64,000 bases of DNA, taken from Trichaptum fuscoviolaceum. Taxonomy: Eukaryota; Basidiomycota; Agaricomycetes; Hymenochaetales; Trichaptaceae. A program made the position numbers and the translations under genes. A model generated the notes under the pieces. It was given only the letters and a program-made list of their open reading frames with translations. It ran no database searches and was not told the DNA's origin. The stretch is taken from NCBI GenBank assembly GCA_910574455.1, contig CAJSYZ010000007.1, forward strand, positions 2,735,773-2,799,772. The letters are read 5' to 3'. Each line of letters starts with the position of its first letter. The stretch's first letter is position 1. Positions 21,248 through 32,668 of the stretch are shown piece after piece.

Positions 21248-22013
21248 GGGTAGAATGCTCTTGTAAGAAGGTAGGGCGCGAAGCAGTCTCACCTAGTTTA
21301 ATGCAGATTATATACCAGTGGGATTGAACCACAGTCGAGTCAAAGATTGAAGCTCAACTTGTGGTTCGTTGATATGGTGACCGAGATGTGGTTTTGCCAT
21401 CTGGCTGTCACGCTTCAAGTTGCTTTAGCCCGAGCGTGACTGTCGTGACTAGTACACTGGCAGTACTACAGTTAGCCGCCCAGTGAGCGCCCATGGCGAC
21501 TCTGCCCTTCACACCAAACCTCTTAAACGCTGCACACGCTCTCGGTGATAGCCTGGTAGACTACCAGATACTATGTAAAGATCGTGGTGTGTACAAGGTG
21601 GTAGTGTGCACGATATCGACCAGTCTCCATATTCTCGTTGACGAAAGGCATGGACCAGGATGGTGTACCTTGTTCTTTGGGATAAACATGATCGTGCATG
21701 TCATCCAAGTGTATGTGAAAGCATTTGGTATTATTATTATGATCGATACAAAGTACAAGCGAATGTAAGAAGTGAAAAGCATTACCACAATGTCTACACT
21801 TATGAGAATCAATTGCACTAATGTACACGTGCAGACTAATAAAGCATTGCAGCAGTCGAATAAAAAAGTAAGAAACCACAGATGAGATAAGCAAAAGAAG
21901 ACGGGTGGGCATCATAAATAACCCCATTGAGTAGTGATGAGAGTATTGAGTGAGAGGAATTTGAGTGAGAGGGAGAAGAAACAGAGGAAAAGATAGTGTA
22001 AAGGTAGGGGAAA
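21248..22013. other. Intergenic region, FunK1 promoter and RING gene 3' end
   Basis: Contains GTGGTT-type motifs on the minus strand (around 21315-21400) resembling those before the other FunK1 genes. A region around 21900-22010 is purine-rich. No gene seen. Confidence 0.4.
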
Positions 22014-25001
22014 TTACGCCTCAGATTCATGCACGCCCTCCTCCCATTCAGACCGGTCTACGTGACCAGCCTTACGGCAAACAGGGCACGAAACCTCCAC
22101 TTCGTCGCCAGAGTCTTCTTGCTGACCCCACCCTGCAATGCGTCCTGCACTGACTAGGCAAGCAGGATGGAAGAGGTGCTCACACACAGGCTCTTTTCCT
22201 GATGCGCCGTCGCGACTGATCGAAATTTGTTTCATTGCATCCGCTAGTGCGTCGGGGGTTGGATCCTCGTCAGTAGGCCCAATGCCACAGCTAACATCGG
22301 AGCACCGCAAACCCGCCTCCCGTTCTTTCTTCTCGACACGCTGTCGTAGGGTGAGGCCAGGCGCAGCTGGAATCGTCCATTCTTTCCGCTCCCGACGAGG
22401 ATGAGGGTGTGGATGAGCTGTAGTGCCCATACCGAATGCCATACCCGGACCCATGCCAAAGCCAAAGTCGGCCATTGGCATCATTGGTGTGAAAAAGTTG
22501 AAAGGCATTCCTAGGTTGGGTAACCGAGCCCCGTCTTGCGGCAAGTCAGCATTATTCGCTGCCGCCTCATGCGCTGTTTGGGCATTGATGTTGTTCGTCT
22601 GGGCCGGAGCAGCCGGTGCGGGAGGTGCTCGGTTGGGCTGTTGCTCCGCTTCGACATGCCCACCAGCTTGCTGTTGACCTACTGGAGGTTGATGTGCCGG
22701 GTTCGGTTGCGGCTGTGGTGCAGCATTTGGCGGGCGCGCAAATCTTAAACCACCTGCGCCATCAACAATCAAGTCAAAGTTGACCGAGAATGGAAGCAAG
22801 GGATTGCCCAATCCAAGTGTGTATGTCGTCCTGACTTGCGGTAAAGGTTGAGGTCCCGGCTGCGCAGCTTGAGGTGTAGCAGGAAGAGGCACAGATTGAG
22901 GTTGAGGCGGCTGCGCCTCCTGCCGGTTCACTGGATCAGTAGAAGGGGCGGACTGTTGCGCGTCATTCTGAGCCGGAGCGGGGGCTCGTTGCCTCGCAGG
23001 CCTCGGGGGTGGTGGATTTGCTCTGAGTGGACGTGAACGATACGTCAGATTCTCTGGATCGATGTTGAAGCGGCAAACCGGGCAAGTCGTCTGGTTTGGT
23101 CGCGAGAACCAAGGAATCAAGCACTTCGCGTGGAAGACGTGCGCACAAGGAAGCGCAACGATCCTCGAGTCCTCCCTCTGCACCTCCTCCTTCTGATTTG
23201 CCTTCAAGTCGGCTGAAGCACCGCCAGAGGTACCAACATTACCTGGCAAAGGTGTCTCAGGAGCAGGCGAAGGTGCAGATGCCACAGCCGGATCTAGTAC
23301 CAAGATCGGCAGGGCAAATAATAAGCCATTGGGGAGGAGGAAGTGCTGATAGTAAATACCTTGGACCGCTGGTGCTGGCACCGGGGCCCCTGCCACGGTT
23401 TCTGACGCGTTAACTTCTTCGCCCTCTGCTACGTTCTCCCCAATCTCCTTCTCAAGGTCCTTTGAGTGATCCTCGTCCTCGTGCAATAAGCTATCCCAAC
23501 AAATTGCACAGCCCGGATCGCCGGGCATATCTTCGTGTGTGCCCGGTGCTCCACCCACGCGTTCAAGACGCTTCACTAACCCGTCAGGAACGATTTCCAA
23601 TCCAGCTACAAGCTTCTTAGCGCGCTCTGGATCCTCGCGTTCTTCCAACCCGCCCTGTGCCGCAGCTCGGAGCATCTGTTCTATGATATTACCGAAGCCC
23701 TGAGGTACGGCATGTGGATTTGGGTTTGGATTTTGCGCTGGCCCCTGCTCTGGTTGATTCGCATTTTGGTTGGCGTTCTGGTTGGGTGGTTGAGCTCGAT
23801 TGCCTGCGCGTTGAGTCGTGATGTTACCGTCTGGGGCGATGAAGTGGAAGTACATGTCGAAAGCAACATCTTGACCATCCTCGTTGTCCTGACCTGCCTC
23901 TGCCTCTGCGTTCGGGACCGCGCCAGCATTCGCAGGAGCTTCAGGATTGTTGTTGAATACGGGCTGAGGATCAGCTTGAGCGCCGTTGACATCCGCAGCC
24001 GGGGCTTGCGGTCCACGCTGGCCAGCATTCATAGTATTCGTACCGAATATAGCAGTAAGCATATGACGGAATAAAGTGTTTGGATCAAAAGCCTGTTCGC
24101 CTGGGGGACTGTCTCGCGTAGGCGGTGGACCATTGCGAGGCAAAGGACGCACAGGCCGATCGGGATGGGTGTTAGGTGTATTGATAGTAGATGGCGTAGC
24201 TGTTCGACTCGGGGGTGCAGGGGTAGGTGGCACAGGGGTCGCATTGTTCGTAGAGCGCATAGAACGCCGTCCGTCCTCGTCGTCTTCATCCACTACCCGT
24301 GGTCTGCGACTGCCTATGCGTACGGTGTCATCATCTGATTCGCGCGTAGACGCCCGTGCGCGTAATTGCGTCGCCTCATCTTCTGGATCATCCTCGACGT
24401 ATACGCGCCTTGTGTTGTGGGAGCCTGAAGAGGAAGGTGCCTCAGATGCTTCATTTGATGACGATGTCGATGCGACAGATTGTGAAGGAAGACGATTGGA
24501 ATCCTGTTGTGTTTGTGGTGCGGCGATGGGCTCTAACGGAGGCATGTCTGTGAAGTCGGGCGCATGCTCATGCTCGGTGTCAGAAGCGTCCATCACCATC
24601 ATTTCCACATCGTCCGCATCGGAATCAGAGTCAGACTCATCCAGAAGCCCTGGCATATCGTCGTCTTCACCGTCATCGCTGGGGTTTCGGGTATCTGGGA
24701 CTTGCTCCGCCGTTTCTCGCATGTCGACATCCATGCGCGAAGAACTCGAGGCCTGTGGTAACTGACTGGTTGTATTCGACGAATTGGGGTTCGCGTCGGA
24801 GATATGTTCTAGAGGCGGCATGTCGCTAGTGTCTATGTCCTGAACGCTTATTTCGTCCTCGATTCCGTTCGCATTTGTGCTATCTCTTCGCATGACACGG
24901 TCTAGGAAGTGGCTTACAGCAGTTTCAAAGAGGCGATATTCCTCAGCGGCGTCAGGAGAGTCCGCAGCGCCCCGTTGTTGGTCGTGAGAGTCGTTGTTCA
25001 T
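22014..25001 (-). CDS. Large RING-finger protein, probable E3 ubiquitin ligase
   Basis: Open frame of 995 aa. The N-terminal half is acidic and disordered. A RING begins with CAIC near residue 497, but the next pair of ligands, in LPCAHVFHAKCLIPWF, comes only near residue 617, followed by CPVCRFN near 640; so the domain carries an insertion of about 100 residues. A second zinc-binding motif lies at the C-terminus: CSDVSCG near 899, CEHLFHPACL, then CPVCRKAGH near 970. Between them is a Pro/Gln/Ala-rich stretch. The segment 23294-23359 is 66 nt, begins GTATTT, ends ACTAG and encodes an oddly hydrophobic insert, so it may be an in-frame intron, which would give 973 aa. Antisense open frames here are composition effects. 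Confidence 0.85.
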   Translation of the reverse strand: MNNDSHDQQRGAADSPDAAEEYRLFETAVSHFLDRVMRRDSTNANGIEDEISVQDIDTSDMPPLEHISDANPNSSNTTSQLPQASSSSRMDVDMRETAEQVPDTRNPSDDGEDDDMPGLLDESDSDSDADDVEMMVMDASDTEHEHAPDFTDMPPLEPIAAPQTQQDSNRLPSQSVASTSSSNEASEAPSSSGSHNTRRVYVEDDPEDEATQLRARASTRESDDDTVRIGSRRPRVVDEDDEDGRRSMRSTNNATPVPPTPAPPSRTATPSTINTPNTHPDRPVRPLPRNGPPPTRDSPPGEQAFDPNTLFRHMLTAIFGTNTMNAGQRGPQAPAADVNGAQADPQPVFNNNPEAPANAGAVPNAEAEAGQDNEDGQDVAFDMYFHFIAPDGNITTQRAGNRAQPPNQNANQNANQPEQGPAQNPNPNPHAVPQGFGNIIEQMLRAAAQGGLEEREDPERAKKLVAGLEIVPDGLVKRLERVGGAPGTHEDMPGDPGCAICWDSLLHEDEDHSKDLEKEIGENVAEGEEVNASETVAGAPVPAPAVQGIYYQHFLLPNGLLFALPILVLDPAVASAPSPAPETPLPGNVGTSGGASADLKANQKEEVQREDSRIVALPCAHVFHAKCLIPWFSRPNQTTCPVCRFNIDPENLTYRSRPLRANPPPPRPARQRAPAPAQNDAQQSAPSTDPVNRQEAQPPQPQSVPLPATPQAAQPGPQPLPQVRTTYTLGLGNPLLPFSVNFDLIVDGAGGLRFARPPNAAPQPQPNPAHQPPVGQQQAGGHVEAEQQPNRAPPAPAAPAQTNNINAQTAHEAAANNADLPQDGARLPNLGMPFNFFTPMMPMADFGFGMGPGMAFGMGTTAHPHPHPRRERKEWTIPAAPGLTLRQRVEKKEREAGLRCSDVSCGIGPTDEDPTPDALADAMKQISISRDGASGKEPVCEHLFHPACLVSAGRIAGWGQQEDSGDEVEVSCPVCRKAGHVDRSEWEEGVHESEA

Positions 25002-25690
25002 TCAGTATAGCAAGCTTTGCTTGCGGTGCAAGCTCAGAGATGGTGATGGTTCGAGTTTAAGATGTGTATGAGACAGTTGCTGTTCAAGAGCACTGAAGTT
25101 GTGGCCGGCTAGGAGTGATAGTACCATATTTGGGCAGCAACTACCAGCATCCAGAACGTTCCAGGTATATCATGTAATACCACAACCATATCACTCATCA
25201 AGCATTGCTAATCGTGGCCACGACAAACAGTGAGCTCGCATGTTCGCATGATGAGCACGACGATAGCAGACGCTCACTAAAACCTGACTTGTCAATCCTG
25301 TGTGGTTTCTGAGGAAGCTGCATCGCATTTGGAAGGACGCTAATTAACGCGTCGCGGAATTCGACACTTATGATCTCACTTTCGTGCGATGTTCATCAAG
25401 ATTCTTTGAGACGCAGGAATGACGCAGGAATAATCTAGGGGCCCTATGATATAAAACCTTACATAGAACAGCTACATTTGCATGGCGGCAAAGTTATTCC
25501 GGAAGAATTAACGCAGATAAATGAGAATACCCGATATGATCAAAGCTGTTAGCGTGTAACACTTGCTTATAGTGAACGTTTGCATTTTTCCGACTTACAG
25601 AACGGCAACAGCGGACGCAATATACGTTTAGAGGGGGAGAATTTGCTGTGTATGCTTTGCTGAGTCATAGGTTTCGGTTGAACTCAATGC
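25002..25690. other. Intergenic region upstream of RING gene
   Basis: RING gene promoter and RPC11 3' end. No coding signal. Confidence 0.4.
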
Positions 25691-26269
25691 CTAGCCGTCG
25701 CGCCAGCGGTGAGTGCATTTTGTACACCTTGAAGCAGGGAGGACACATGTCAAATACTGAGGTTACGTGGGGTTGAATGGTGAGTGTTACAAACCTGTAA
25801 ACTGCACATAGATGCATTAGTCGAAATGCTAATAGTAATAGTTAGTCATTAAACCACATACAAGTCGTCATTGGCTCATCGGCAGAACGTATCTGTAGCT
25901 GGTAGTAATAGGCGCGATCGTTATCACAACTTGGGCATGCGACTAGTAAGGAAAAAATTATCAGCATTCATTGATAGATTCCAGATCTAAGCACATACCG
26001 CTAGTGGAATCTGCATCTTTGAAGCTCGTTTCGGCATCAAGCACGTCCTCTACGGCTTTGCGCTTCATCCGTTCCCTGGAAGTCATCTACGCATAAGCGC
26101 CGCATAGAGAGATTGCACTAAGAAAAAATATGAGCAGATTAGGCTGATATAGACTGACCTGTTTAGTGATGGGAAATTCATAAGCGCAGGTGTTGCATGC
26201 CCACTTGTTATATCCGGTGGAGTCGTTTGAAATAACGAGCATATTTGCGCATGTCGGGCAAAACAACAT
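25691..26269 (-). CDS. RPC11: RNA polymerase III subunit RPC11 (C11)
   Basis: Small zinc-ribbon subunit of Pol III (TFIIS-like), needed for RNA cleavage, termination and reinitiation. Exons 26269-26159, 26086-25999, 25942-25862, 25801-25795 and 25727-25691 join to 324 nt, 107 aa, the usual length. The N-terminal ribbon is MLFCPTCANMLV...KWACNTCAYEF; the C-terminal ribbon is CPSCDNDRAYYYQLQIRSAD followed by EPMTTFYRCTKC and HRWRDG. QIRSADEPMTTF contains the invariant acidic catalytic hairpin. The fourth exon has only seven bases (TTTACAG), yet it is required to restore TFYRC. Without splicing it appears only as a short N-terminal frame. Confidence 0.93.
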
Positions 26270-27162
26270 GGTAGAGCACGGTCAAGGCAGGCGAGGTAGC
26301 CAGCGTAAGGTTGACCCATACATCGTAAATAAGAGCAAATAACTCTGGCAACGAACGCACGTGCTTTCAGCTTCAAGTTAGAGTTTCTTCCGTAGTCAAA
26401 CCGGGCTGACAGCGTAGATCATCCGAGCCGGACGTTGCCGAGAACGACCGGTCATCCGGCGCCTATTTCTCCCCGGTTCATTCTACATATTTATCATTCG
26501 CCATCACGCACATCAAAACCTTGGGCAAAAAACATCTTGATAGAAGGCATATATCTTCATCTCAAAAGCTTCTCGAGACCCGCGCAATCAGCTATAAAAG
26601 CTTGCAACGTACAGGGTTCGAAGTCTCGTGCCTTATATTTAGAAGATTCTTTGGGCGGCCCGCCCAGGTTCGGATTTCAGGTTCATCAATACCTCGTGTA
26701 AACTCTAAATTCTAGAACTTGCTGCTTTTCGGTATCTCGCTTAATACGTCTTATTAACTCCGCGATTCTCCTTCCGTTTCGCGCGCGAACATAGAGACAT
26801 GGTGTGAAACTGCGAGTTCGGAGGTCATCTCTTTGCTTTTAACCATCACTGCAAGCCCATAGGAGTTTCTTCCTCGGCCTCTGCATCTCGACGCCACCAT
26901 CTAGTGCCGCCTGCGATCTGACCATTGCAGGTCGGCAACATCGCACGCGTAGCATGCTGAACTCCCAAAACACGTTTTGACGGGGGATTATCTGGTCTTC
27001 AAAAGAAAGAGCGAGTTTAGCTGAAGGAAAAGAGCTGCATCAAACGCTGACTGACGGCGCCCCTAAAGACATATCAGCCAACAGTCTTAACATATACAGC
27101 GACTGCTTCGGCCAGACTTCACATTTAGGCGACGAAGGGACGTAGAGGAATGAGCGACGGAG
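26270..27162. other. Intergenic region
   Basis: About 890 bases between the divergent RPC11 and DUF6533 genes. A GGGTTCGAAGTCTCG string at about 26609 looks like a tRNA T-arm, but no cloverleaf fits around it. No gene seen. Confidence 0.4.
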
Positions 27163-28858
27163 ATGAAAGTTACGCGGATACCGTATGGCAGACGTGAGTC
27201 TACACATTGAATAACACAGCTGCAATTCGCTTTAACGCCGCCCTTAGCACGATTTTTGACTATTACACACTCGGATCATTTAGTGCGTTAACTCCTTGTC
27301 AACGCTTGAAGTCTAATCGAGTGCTTAATGTCAATCTGACAGTCGTGCTTTACTATGATTACTTCCTCACTCTTGGCGCAGAAGTGCAGTATTTCTGGGG
27401 ACGGAAATTCTCATTATCAACTTTTCTCTTCTTTACGCCGCGGTACCTGATACTTATCGGAGGTATACCGATGGCCTTGAAATACTTCGGTCATTGGACT
27501 GTGCATGTGAGCAAACAGGATGCATGTCAATCCCACTCACATTTCTTACCAGTGTTACTTGTTCTTCCTTCAGGGGTATGTTCAAAATGAAATGGATCAA
27601 CACGGAAGCTGATATAGGTATAGTTGTATCATCATGCAGAAGATCTTTCAGGCTCTGCTGGCCGTTTCACAACTTTTTATTGGAGGCATGCCAATATGCT
27701 TCATTTTCTCCATCTCGTAACTGATTTACATATCTCTCAGCAAATCTATTCCTACGCACATACGCGCTTTACGACCGAAGTCGTCGCATCCTCGCGATAC
27801 TGCTCGTCATCTCAGCGATAGGAATTGCGGTAGCCGTCGTGCGTACACACTTTATCCGGCCGATTCGTTTGGTCCGTTCTCTAACATAGAATTGTTTCAG
27901 TGGTCTACTGAAGCTCCTTCAACCGGCGTGTCGACTGTTAACGGTTGTGTGAACCTCTTCACGAGTGATAAGTGAGCTCTTAATGCTTGTGTACATTGAG
28001 CGATGTCTCATAAGATTTGTTATTAGGGGAATACGTACGCAACACTTTATTTCTGAAGTGGTTCTAAATCACCTTAACACACATGGTAACTTCTAGAATT
28101 ATCGGTCGCTTGGGCAGCACTGTTGTTTTACGACTCTGTCATTTTCCTACTCACTATATACAAAACAATCCAATACTGGAGATTAAACTCTTCACCCTTG
28201 ATAAATATCATTATCCGTGATGGTAACAATTCACCCCTAACGTACATCGAAACATTCACTGACAAGTTGAACAGGATCTGCATACTGGCTGTAAGGACCG
28301 GACTATTTACAATCTCTTCCACAATTCTTATCATTGCCGTACACAAGGATATTGGCTATGGCAAATCTGTCAAATCTCCTTACCTATGTCGTAAGCATCA
28401 TGTATACTTAGATTCAACCTCACTTGACATTTTTTCTAGTTTGCAGCTGTACGCACTTTCTCTGCTCGCATCAGCTATAATTTACGCTTCTAATATTCGG
28501 TGATCAGCCGGTCCTAAAAGGCTTCAGTACCATGTTCGGAACAGCGTACGTATATTTTTCCCTGGGGTTCGTTAGGTTCTGACATGGGTGATACCTCTAT
28601 AGGATTGGGGTAACACTCATTTCCCGTTTATCGATGAACATACAAGAACCCACCTCTTATGAGTACCGGCCCAACACATATTTCACAAGCACCTTTGTGT
28701 TCAACCGAAACGCGCCAGATGCGATGACGGACGCTACGGGAGTAGCAGAAACGAATGATGATGGTCCGCGCCATGTTCCTCGTGTTCAATTTGAGCTCTC
28801 TCCTCGAAGCTCAGCACGAAACGCAGTAGCATCCAGCTCCTCTGGGTACACGACGTAA
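27163..28858 (+). CDS. DUF6533-family multi-pass membrane protein, copy A
   Basis: Member of the Agaricomycete seven-helix family with an N-terminal DUF6533 domain; function unknown. Recognised exons in order: STIFDYYTLGSF, then after an intron VLYYDYFLTLGAEVQYFW and GGIPMALKYFGHW (about 27343-27509), LFLRTYALYDRSRRILAILL (about 27745-27840), STEAPSTGVSTVNGCVNLF (27902-27970), LSVAWAALLFYDSVIFLLTI (about 28105-28165), LAMANLSNLLTYV (about 28350-28390), PVLKGFSTMFGT, and the last exon IGVTLISRLSMNIQEPTSYE through 28858. The start at 27163 is the best fit, not certain. One join (near 28345) needs a frame change that I could not place at a normal intron, so the copy may be damaged or my model incomplete. 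A tandem paralog follows. Confidence 0.6.
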
Positions 28859-30699
28859 GAGTTCCCTTCGTGTATCTCACTTGCAGGGCGCTCACAAGGC
28901 TTATAGCGATTTCACAATTAGTACTGCGACAAGTTCGGAGTTGCGACCACCCGGCGATACACCGGTTTGAGAATTAGATCGTGTCTTACGACTGACGCAT
29001 GGCGATCTGTACGATATGGTGCCAATGTCTTATAATTATAGTCTATGTAGATATTTTACTTTCAGTGCCCACTGTTATCTCGGATTTTCTTTTTCTACTT
29101 ATACCGTAATACTCATCATAAATTATAGGATATGTACCGATATTTAGTAGACAATGATAGATGTAGATGCGAATATGCTCCTTGCATTATACTTTCTATC
29201 CATCAGCCCGAGCACAATTGTCTCTTTCCGTTCTCTGAGATTTCGTGGCATTGCGTATATAGCGATCATGCTCACTGGCAGCTGCTACTGTCACGGTATA
29301 CTTGCTCATCGGTAAATCACACAGCATTCTATGATGTTCAATATCACATCGTCATTCCATTATCTCTCGTAGGCAAATCAGCATTGGTGATACGTCGAGT
29401 ATTTTATATATACCGATAATGAAGCACAACGTAGTTCAGTATGTCACGGTATTGACTATGCAATATCATGATCTTTATCAACATCAAGGCACTGAGATTT
29501 CAATTAATGTCTTCTACGGTTCTCTGATAGATGCAGCCCTCGTGAATGCGCTTTACTCGGGAGAAGTCAATGTTCACTGATTCACTCCGACTTGATAGGC
29601 TAAAATGTGGGAGGATGAATCAATACCGTCCGTCATTGGTGGTTCTGGCAGACTTAGTATAAGTACTAGTGTTGAAACTCGGCCGGGGCCGGAAGTGTAA
29701 GTATGACTTAAGCACTTAAGTTGCCCAGTTAAGTCCCATAATAGTAGAAGTAATGAGGACTTAGAACATAGTACTATCCGAATTCGTAACTTGAATAGTA
29801 AGTGGTGGTTTTCTTCACTCAATTTGAACCTCTGCTTTACACCATCATCTCACCATCATCTCAACTGAATATTAGAACGCAATGCGAGTAGAAACACAGA
29901 CATGAAGGACAATGCGAAGAGAACATTACGGGTTCGTTTCAGCTTTCCGACTATTCCTGTACATCTAATGTTTTCCATCCTTCTGGCCTGGTCTAGTTCC
30001 ATCAAAAATAGGGCAGTTAAACAATCCGAAATGCAATCAATCCAAATGAGCGCTATCTATTCCCAAACACCACTCTGACAAGGAGAGTTCTCTGTGCCTA
30101 TCGCTTCACACCGACCAAGCTTGGAGACGAACAGCATGCTGGTCTGTTTAGTCCGGTCAATATCACGTCTAGGGCGATGATGAAGAATGTCAACGCTGAT
30201 TATCATCTTATGCTTTCGAGAGCACTTAATGCTGTGGAGAATGGGGCTGTCTGACAGCGTCGGGGACTTGAACTCATCTGACCGAGATCACGAACTTCAG
30301 AAGTGCCTGTGATTTCTTTGTCTAGACCTCGCACGAGTGCTTGAACCATGCATGGAAGCACATTCATGGTTCCTGAAACGTCGGGTCTATAGTGCATCTA
30401 CGGAGAATTTGTACGCCTGCGAAAACGCTTGTCTCAGTGTTCTTTAGGAGTAATCCGCTTCTGGCCAGAACTCCGGAATATGCAAAGGAATGTGCCCGTG
30501 GTAGAGACGTACTTAATCAATCGCACCCACTCTACGTCTTGGATACTACGACGCCACCCCTTACCACATGCCCATTGGATATTATCTGTTTTGAAAACAG
30601 TTAGCATGGTAGTGCCTTCAGTCGAGGATACTCAGTCTGCAGCTACTGTTCTACGCCAAACGTGCGTGTAATGGTTCAATATCTCTACCCTCATAACCG
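28859..30699. other. 1.8-kb intergenic region between tandem DUF6533 genes
   Basis: AT-rich, only short scattered frames. Around 29700-29750 there is a cluster of ACTTAAG and AGTTAAG motifs like those inside the 590-bp insertion at 16060-16649, possibly remains of a related element. No gene recognised. Confidence 0.4.
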
Positions 30700-32281
30700 A
30701 TGCATCTCAATGATAACAGCACAATATATGACTTTTATGTTCTTGCGTCTTTCGGTGAGTCTTTAACACCAGCCTGAGCGCAACACACCCTTTAATCTCA
30801 GATCTAGTTATGCTCTATTATGACTACCTTTTGACCTTTGAGGGGGAGGTTCGTTTCTTCTGGAAACGAAAAGTGAATCTCGTCACGATCCTTTTCTTCG
30901 TCACTCGCTACACCGCATTATTTGGAAACATCCCACTCTTCCTAAAGTACTTTGGCAATTGGGAGTCATCGGTGCGTTCGGTACCTTGCTTTGTTTCCTT
31001 TGGCAAACTAAATCTTCAAATCCTCTAATTTAATAAGCTGTGAGTTATAATGCATATCCCCGTACATCCTTTCGCTCACATGACTAATCCTAGTTGCAAT
31101 ACGTTCCAAACATATCTTCAAATATTCCTTGTCGTGACGCAAGTTCTTGTAGGAAGTGAGTCGCCTCACTTGCGGGGCGATATGCAATTCAAAAAAAAAT
31201 TATCAACGACCTATAGGTAATCTAGTCATGCGGACCAGTGCAATTTATGAACGAAGCCGATTTATACGCATCACTCTAACGATCACGGTTATGATTACGA
31301 TCGGGACAGGAATTGTAGGAGAACTTTCATTTCTATATGAACAAATGCTTATGCAATGCCTCCAAGTGGTCTGTGACTGGCTCCACAACTGGGAACTCTG
31401 ACCTTCAGGGCTGTGTGCACCTCTTCGTCACAAAAGAGTATGTGATTTTATGCAATCATCTAGGATATAGGCTTACTCTCGGTTTGATTTAAGGAATACC
31501 CGTAAGTTGTTCATATTGGATTGCGTTGAGTATCCCCCCTAAACCTACGACTGTTCTGGAGAGCTCATTGCCGCATGGACCGGAGTTCTATTCTTCGATT
31601 CTACCATATTCTGCCTCACGCTCTTTAAATCGCTGCGTCTCTGGAGATCTGGATGCCGAAGGCTCGTCCACATCATAATCACAGATGGTACTTGTTCATT
31701 GCTAGGGCTCTTCATTGACGCTGACATATTATATGTTTAGGGACCGCTTATTATCTGTACGTTTGCAACATTTTTCTCGCAACTATTCTTACAAGGATAA
31801 TAGAGTACTTGGGATGGCTAATCTATCAAACCTGCTCTCATATGTTGTAAGTTTACATATATGATACAGTTTCATTTCCCTTCGGCACGTTCTGACATTG
31901 ACGGTAGTTTGCACCGGTAATATACTGTGAAGAAACAAGATCTTAACACTCATTCACATGCTTGCGTCCCTGCTGCAGCCTGTCCTCAAAGGCTTCAGCT
32001 CCATATTCTCAAATACGTAAGTCATATACAGTCCAATAAACAAAGTGATCTAACGTAGAGGATGAAATGAAATCAGTGTATCGGTTGCCTTAGTTACTCG
32101 ACTACTGATCAATATCCAAGACCCCGCATCTTTCGAGCAATATACACCTAACGACCTCAGTCTCGCAACCTTCAACGCTGTTGTATTCCACCACTCAAGC
32201 ATTGCCACTGATTCATCAATGTCATCTGGCCCACACTTTGCGAGAACTTACCAGCAAGGTGATACCCGAAGTGGGGTATAA
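30700..32281 (+). CDS. DUF6533-family multi-pass membrane protein, copy B, possibly degenerate
   Basis: Tandem paralog of 27163-28858. Exons 30700-30754 and 30802-30971 join in frame to NSTIYDFYVLASFDLVMLYY then DYLLTFEGEVRFFWKRK. Later pieces: FQTYLQIFLVVTQVLVG (about 31095-31157), LVMRTSAIYERSRFIRITL (about 31220), ASKWSVTGSTTGNSDLQGC (about 31360), ELIAAWTGVLFFDSTIF (about 31560), MANLSNLLSYV (about 31815), PVLKGFSSIFSNT (about 31980), and VSVALVTRLLINIQDPASFE through the stop at 32279-32281. The joins after 30971 and before MANLSN do not restore frame with GT-AG introns I could find, so this is either a decaying gene or an incomplete model. Confidence 0.5.
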
Positions 32282-32668
32282 TGGTAGCTTTTCCGCAGCT
32301 GTAATTACCCAACCACATTACGACATGTAACGTTCTTTTTGACAAAAGGATCTTCCTACAGCATCGGTCTACTAGTAGGCAATGTGCATTCAAGTTGACA
32401 TGGTCAGTCCGCAGAAATTCTGCTCATCTCCAAACTATAATTGTAGCATACAACTCTATTAATCTTAAAACAGGGAATAGATTATTTATGCGAAGAGTAA
32501 TAAAATCTGTTTGCTAAAGCTTTGATATTGCGTTCTGTGCTGGCCTCGGCAAGCGCCGATGAATTAGTGTTCAAGTTGGATGACATAAGCGAAAGGCAAG
32601 ATTTTCAGAGTGGACGAAATTCTGGGCTGTCTTCCTCGACGCCGACCACAAAAGACTTGACGTGCACG
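32282..32668. other. Intergenic region upstream of NOP56
   Basis: NOP56 promoter region. The open frame extends upstream of the chosen ATG to 32522, but the extension lacks similarity to NOP56. Confidence 0.4.

Noticed and set aside
24076..24765. 229-aa plus-strand open frame
   Set aside because: Antisense to the RING gene; it exists because of the Ser/Asp/Glu-rich coding composition and has no recognisable protein character.
26600..26640. tRNA-like T-arm string GGGTTCGAAGTC
   Set aside because: No acceptor stem, D-arm or anticodon arm can be formed around it at the right spacing.
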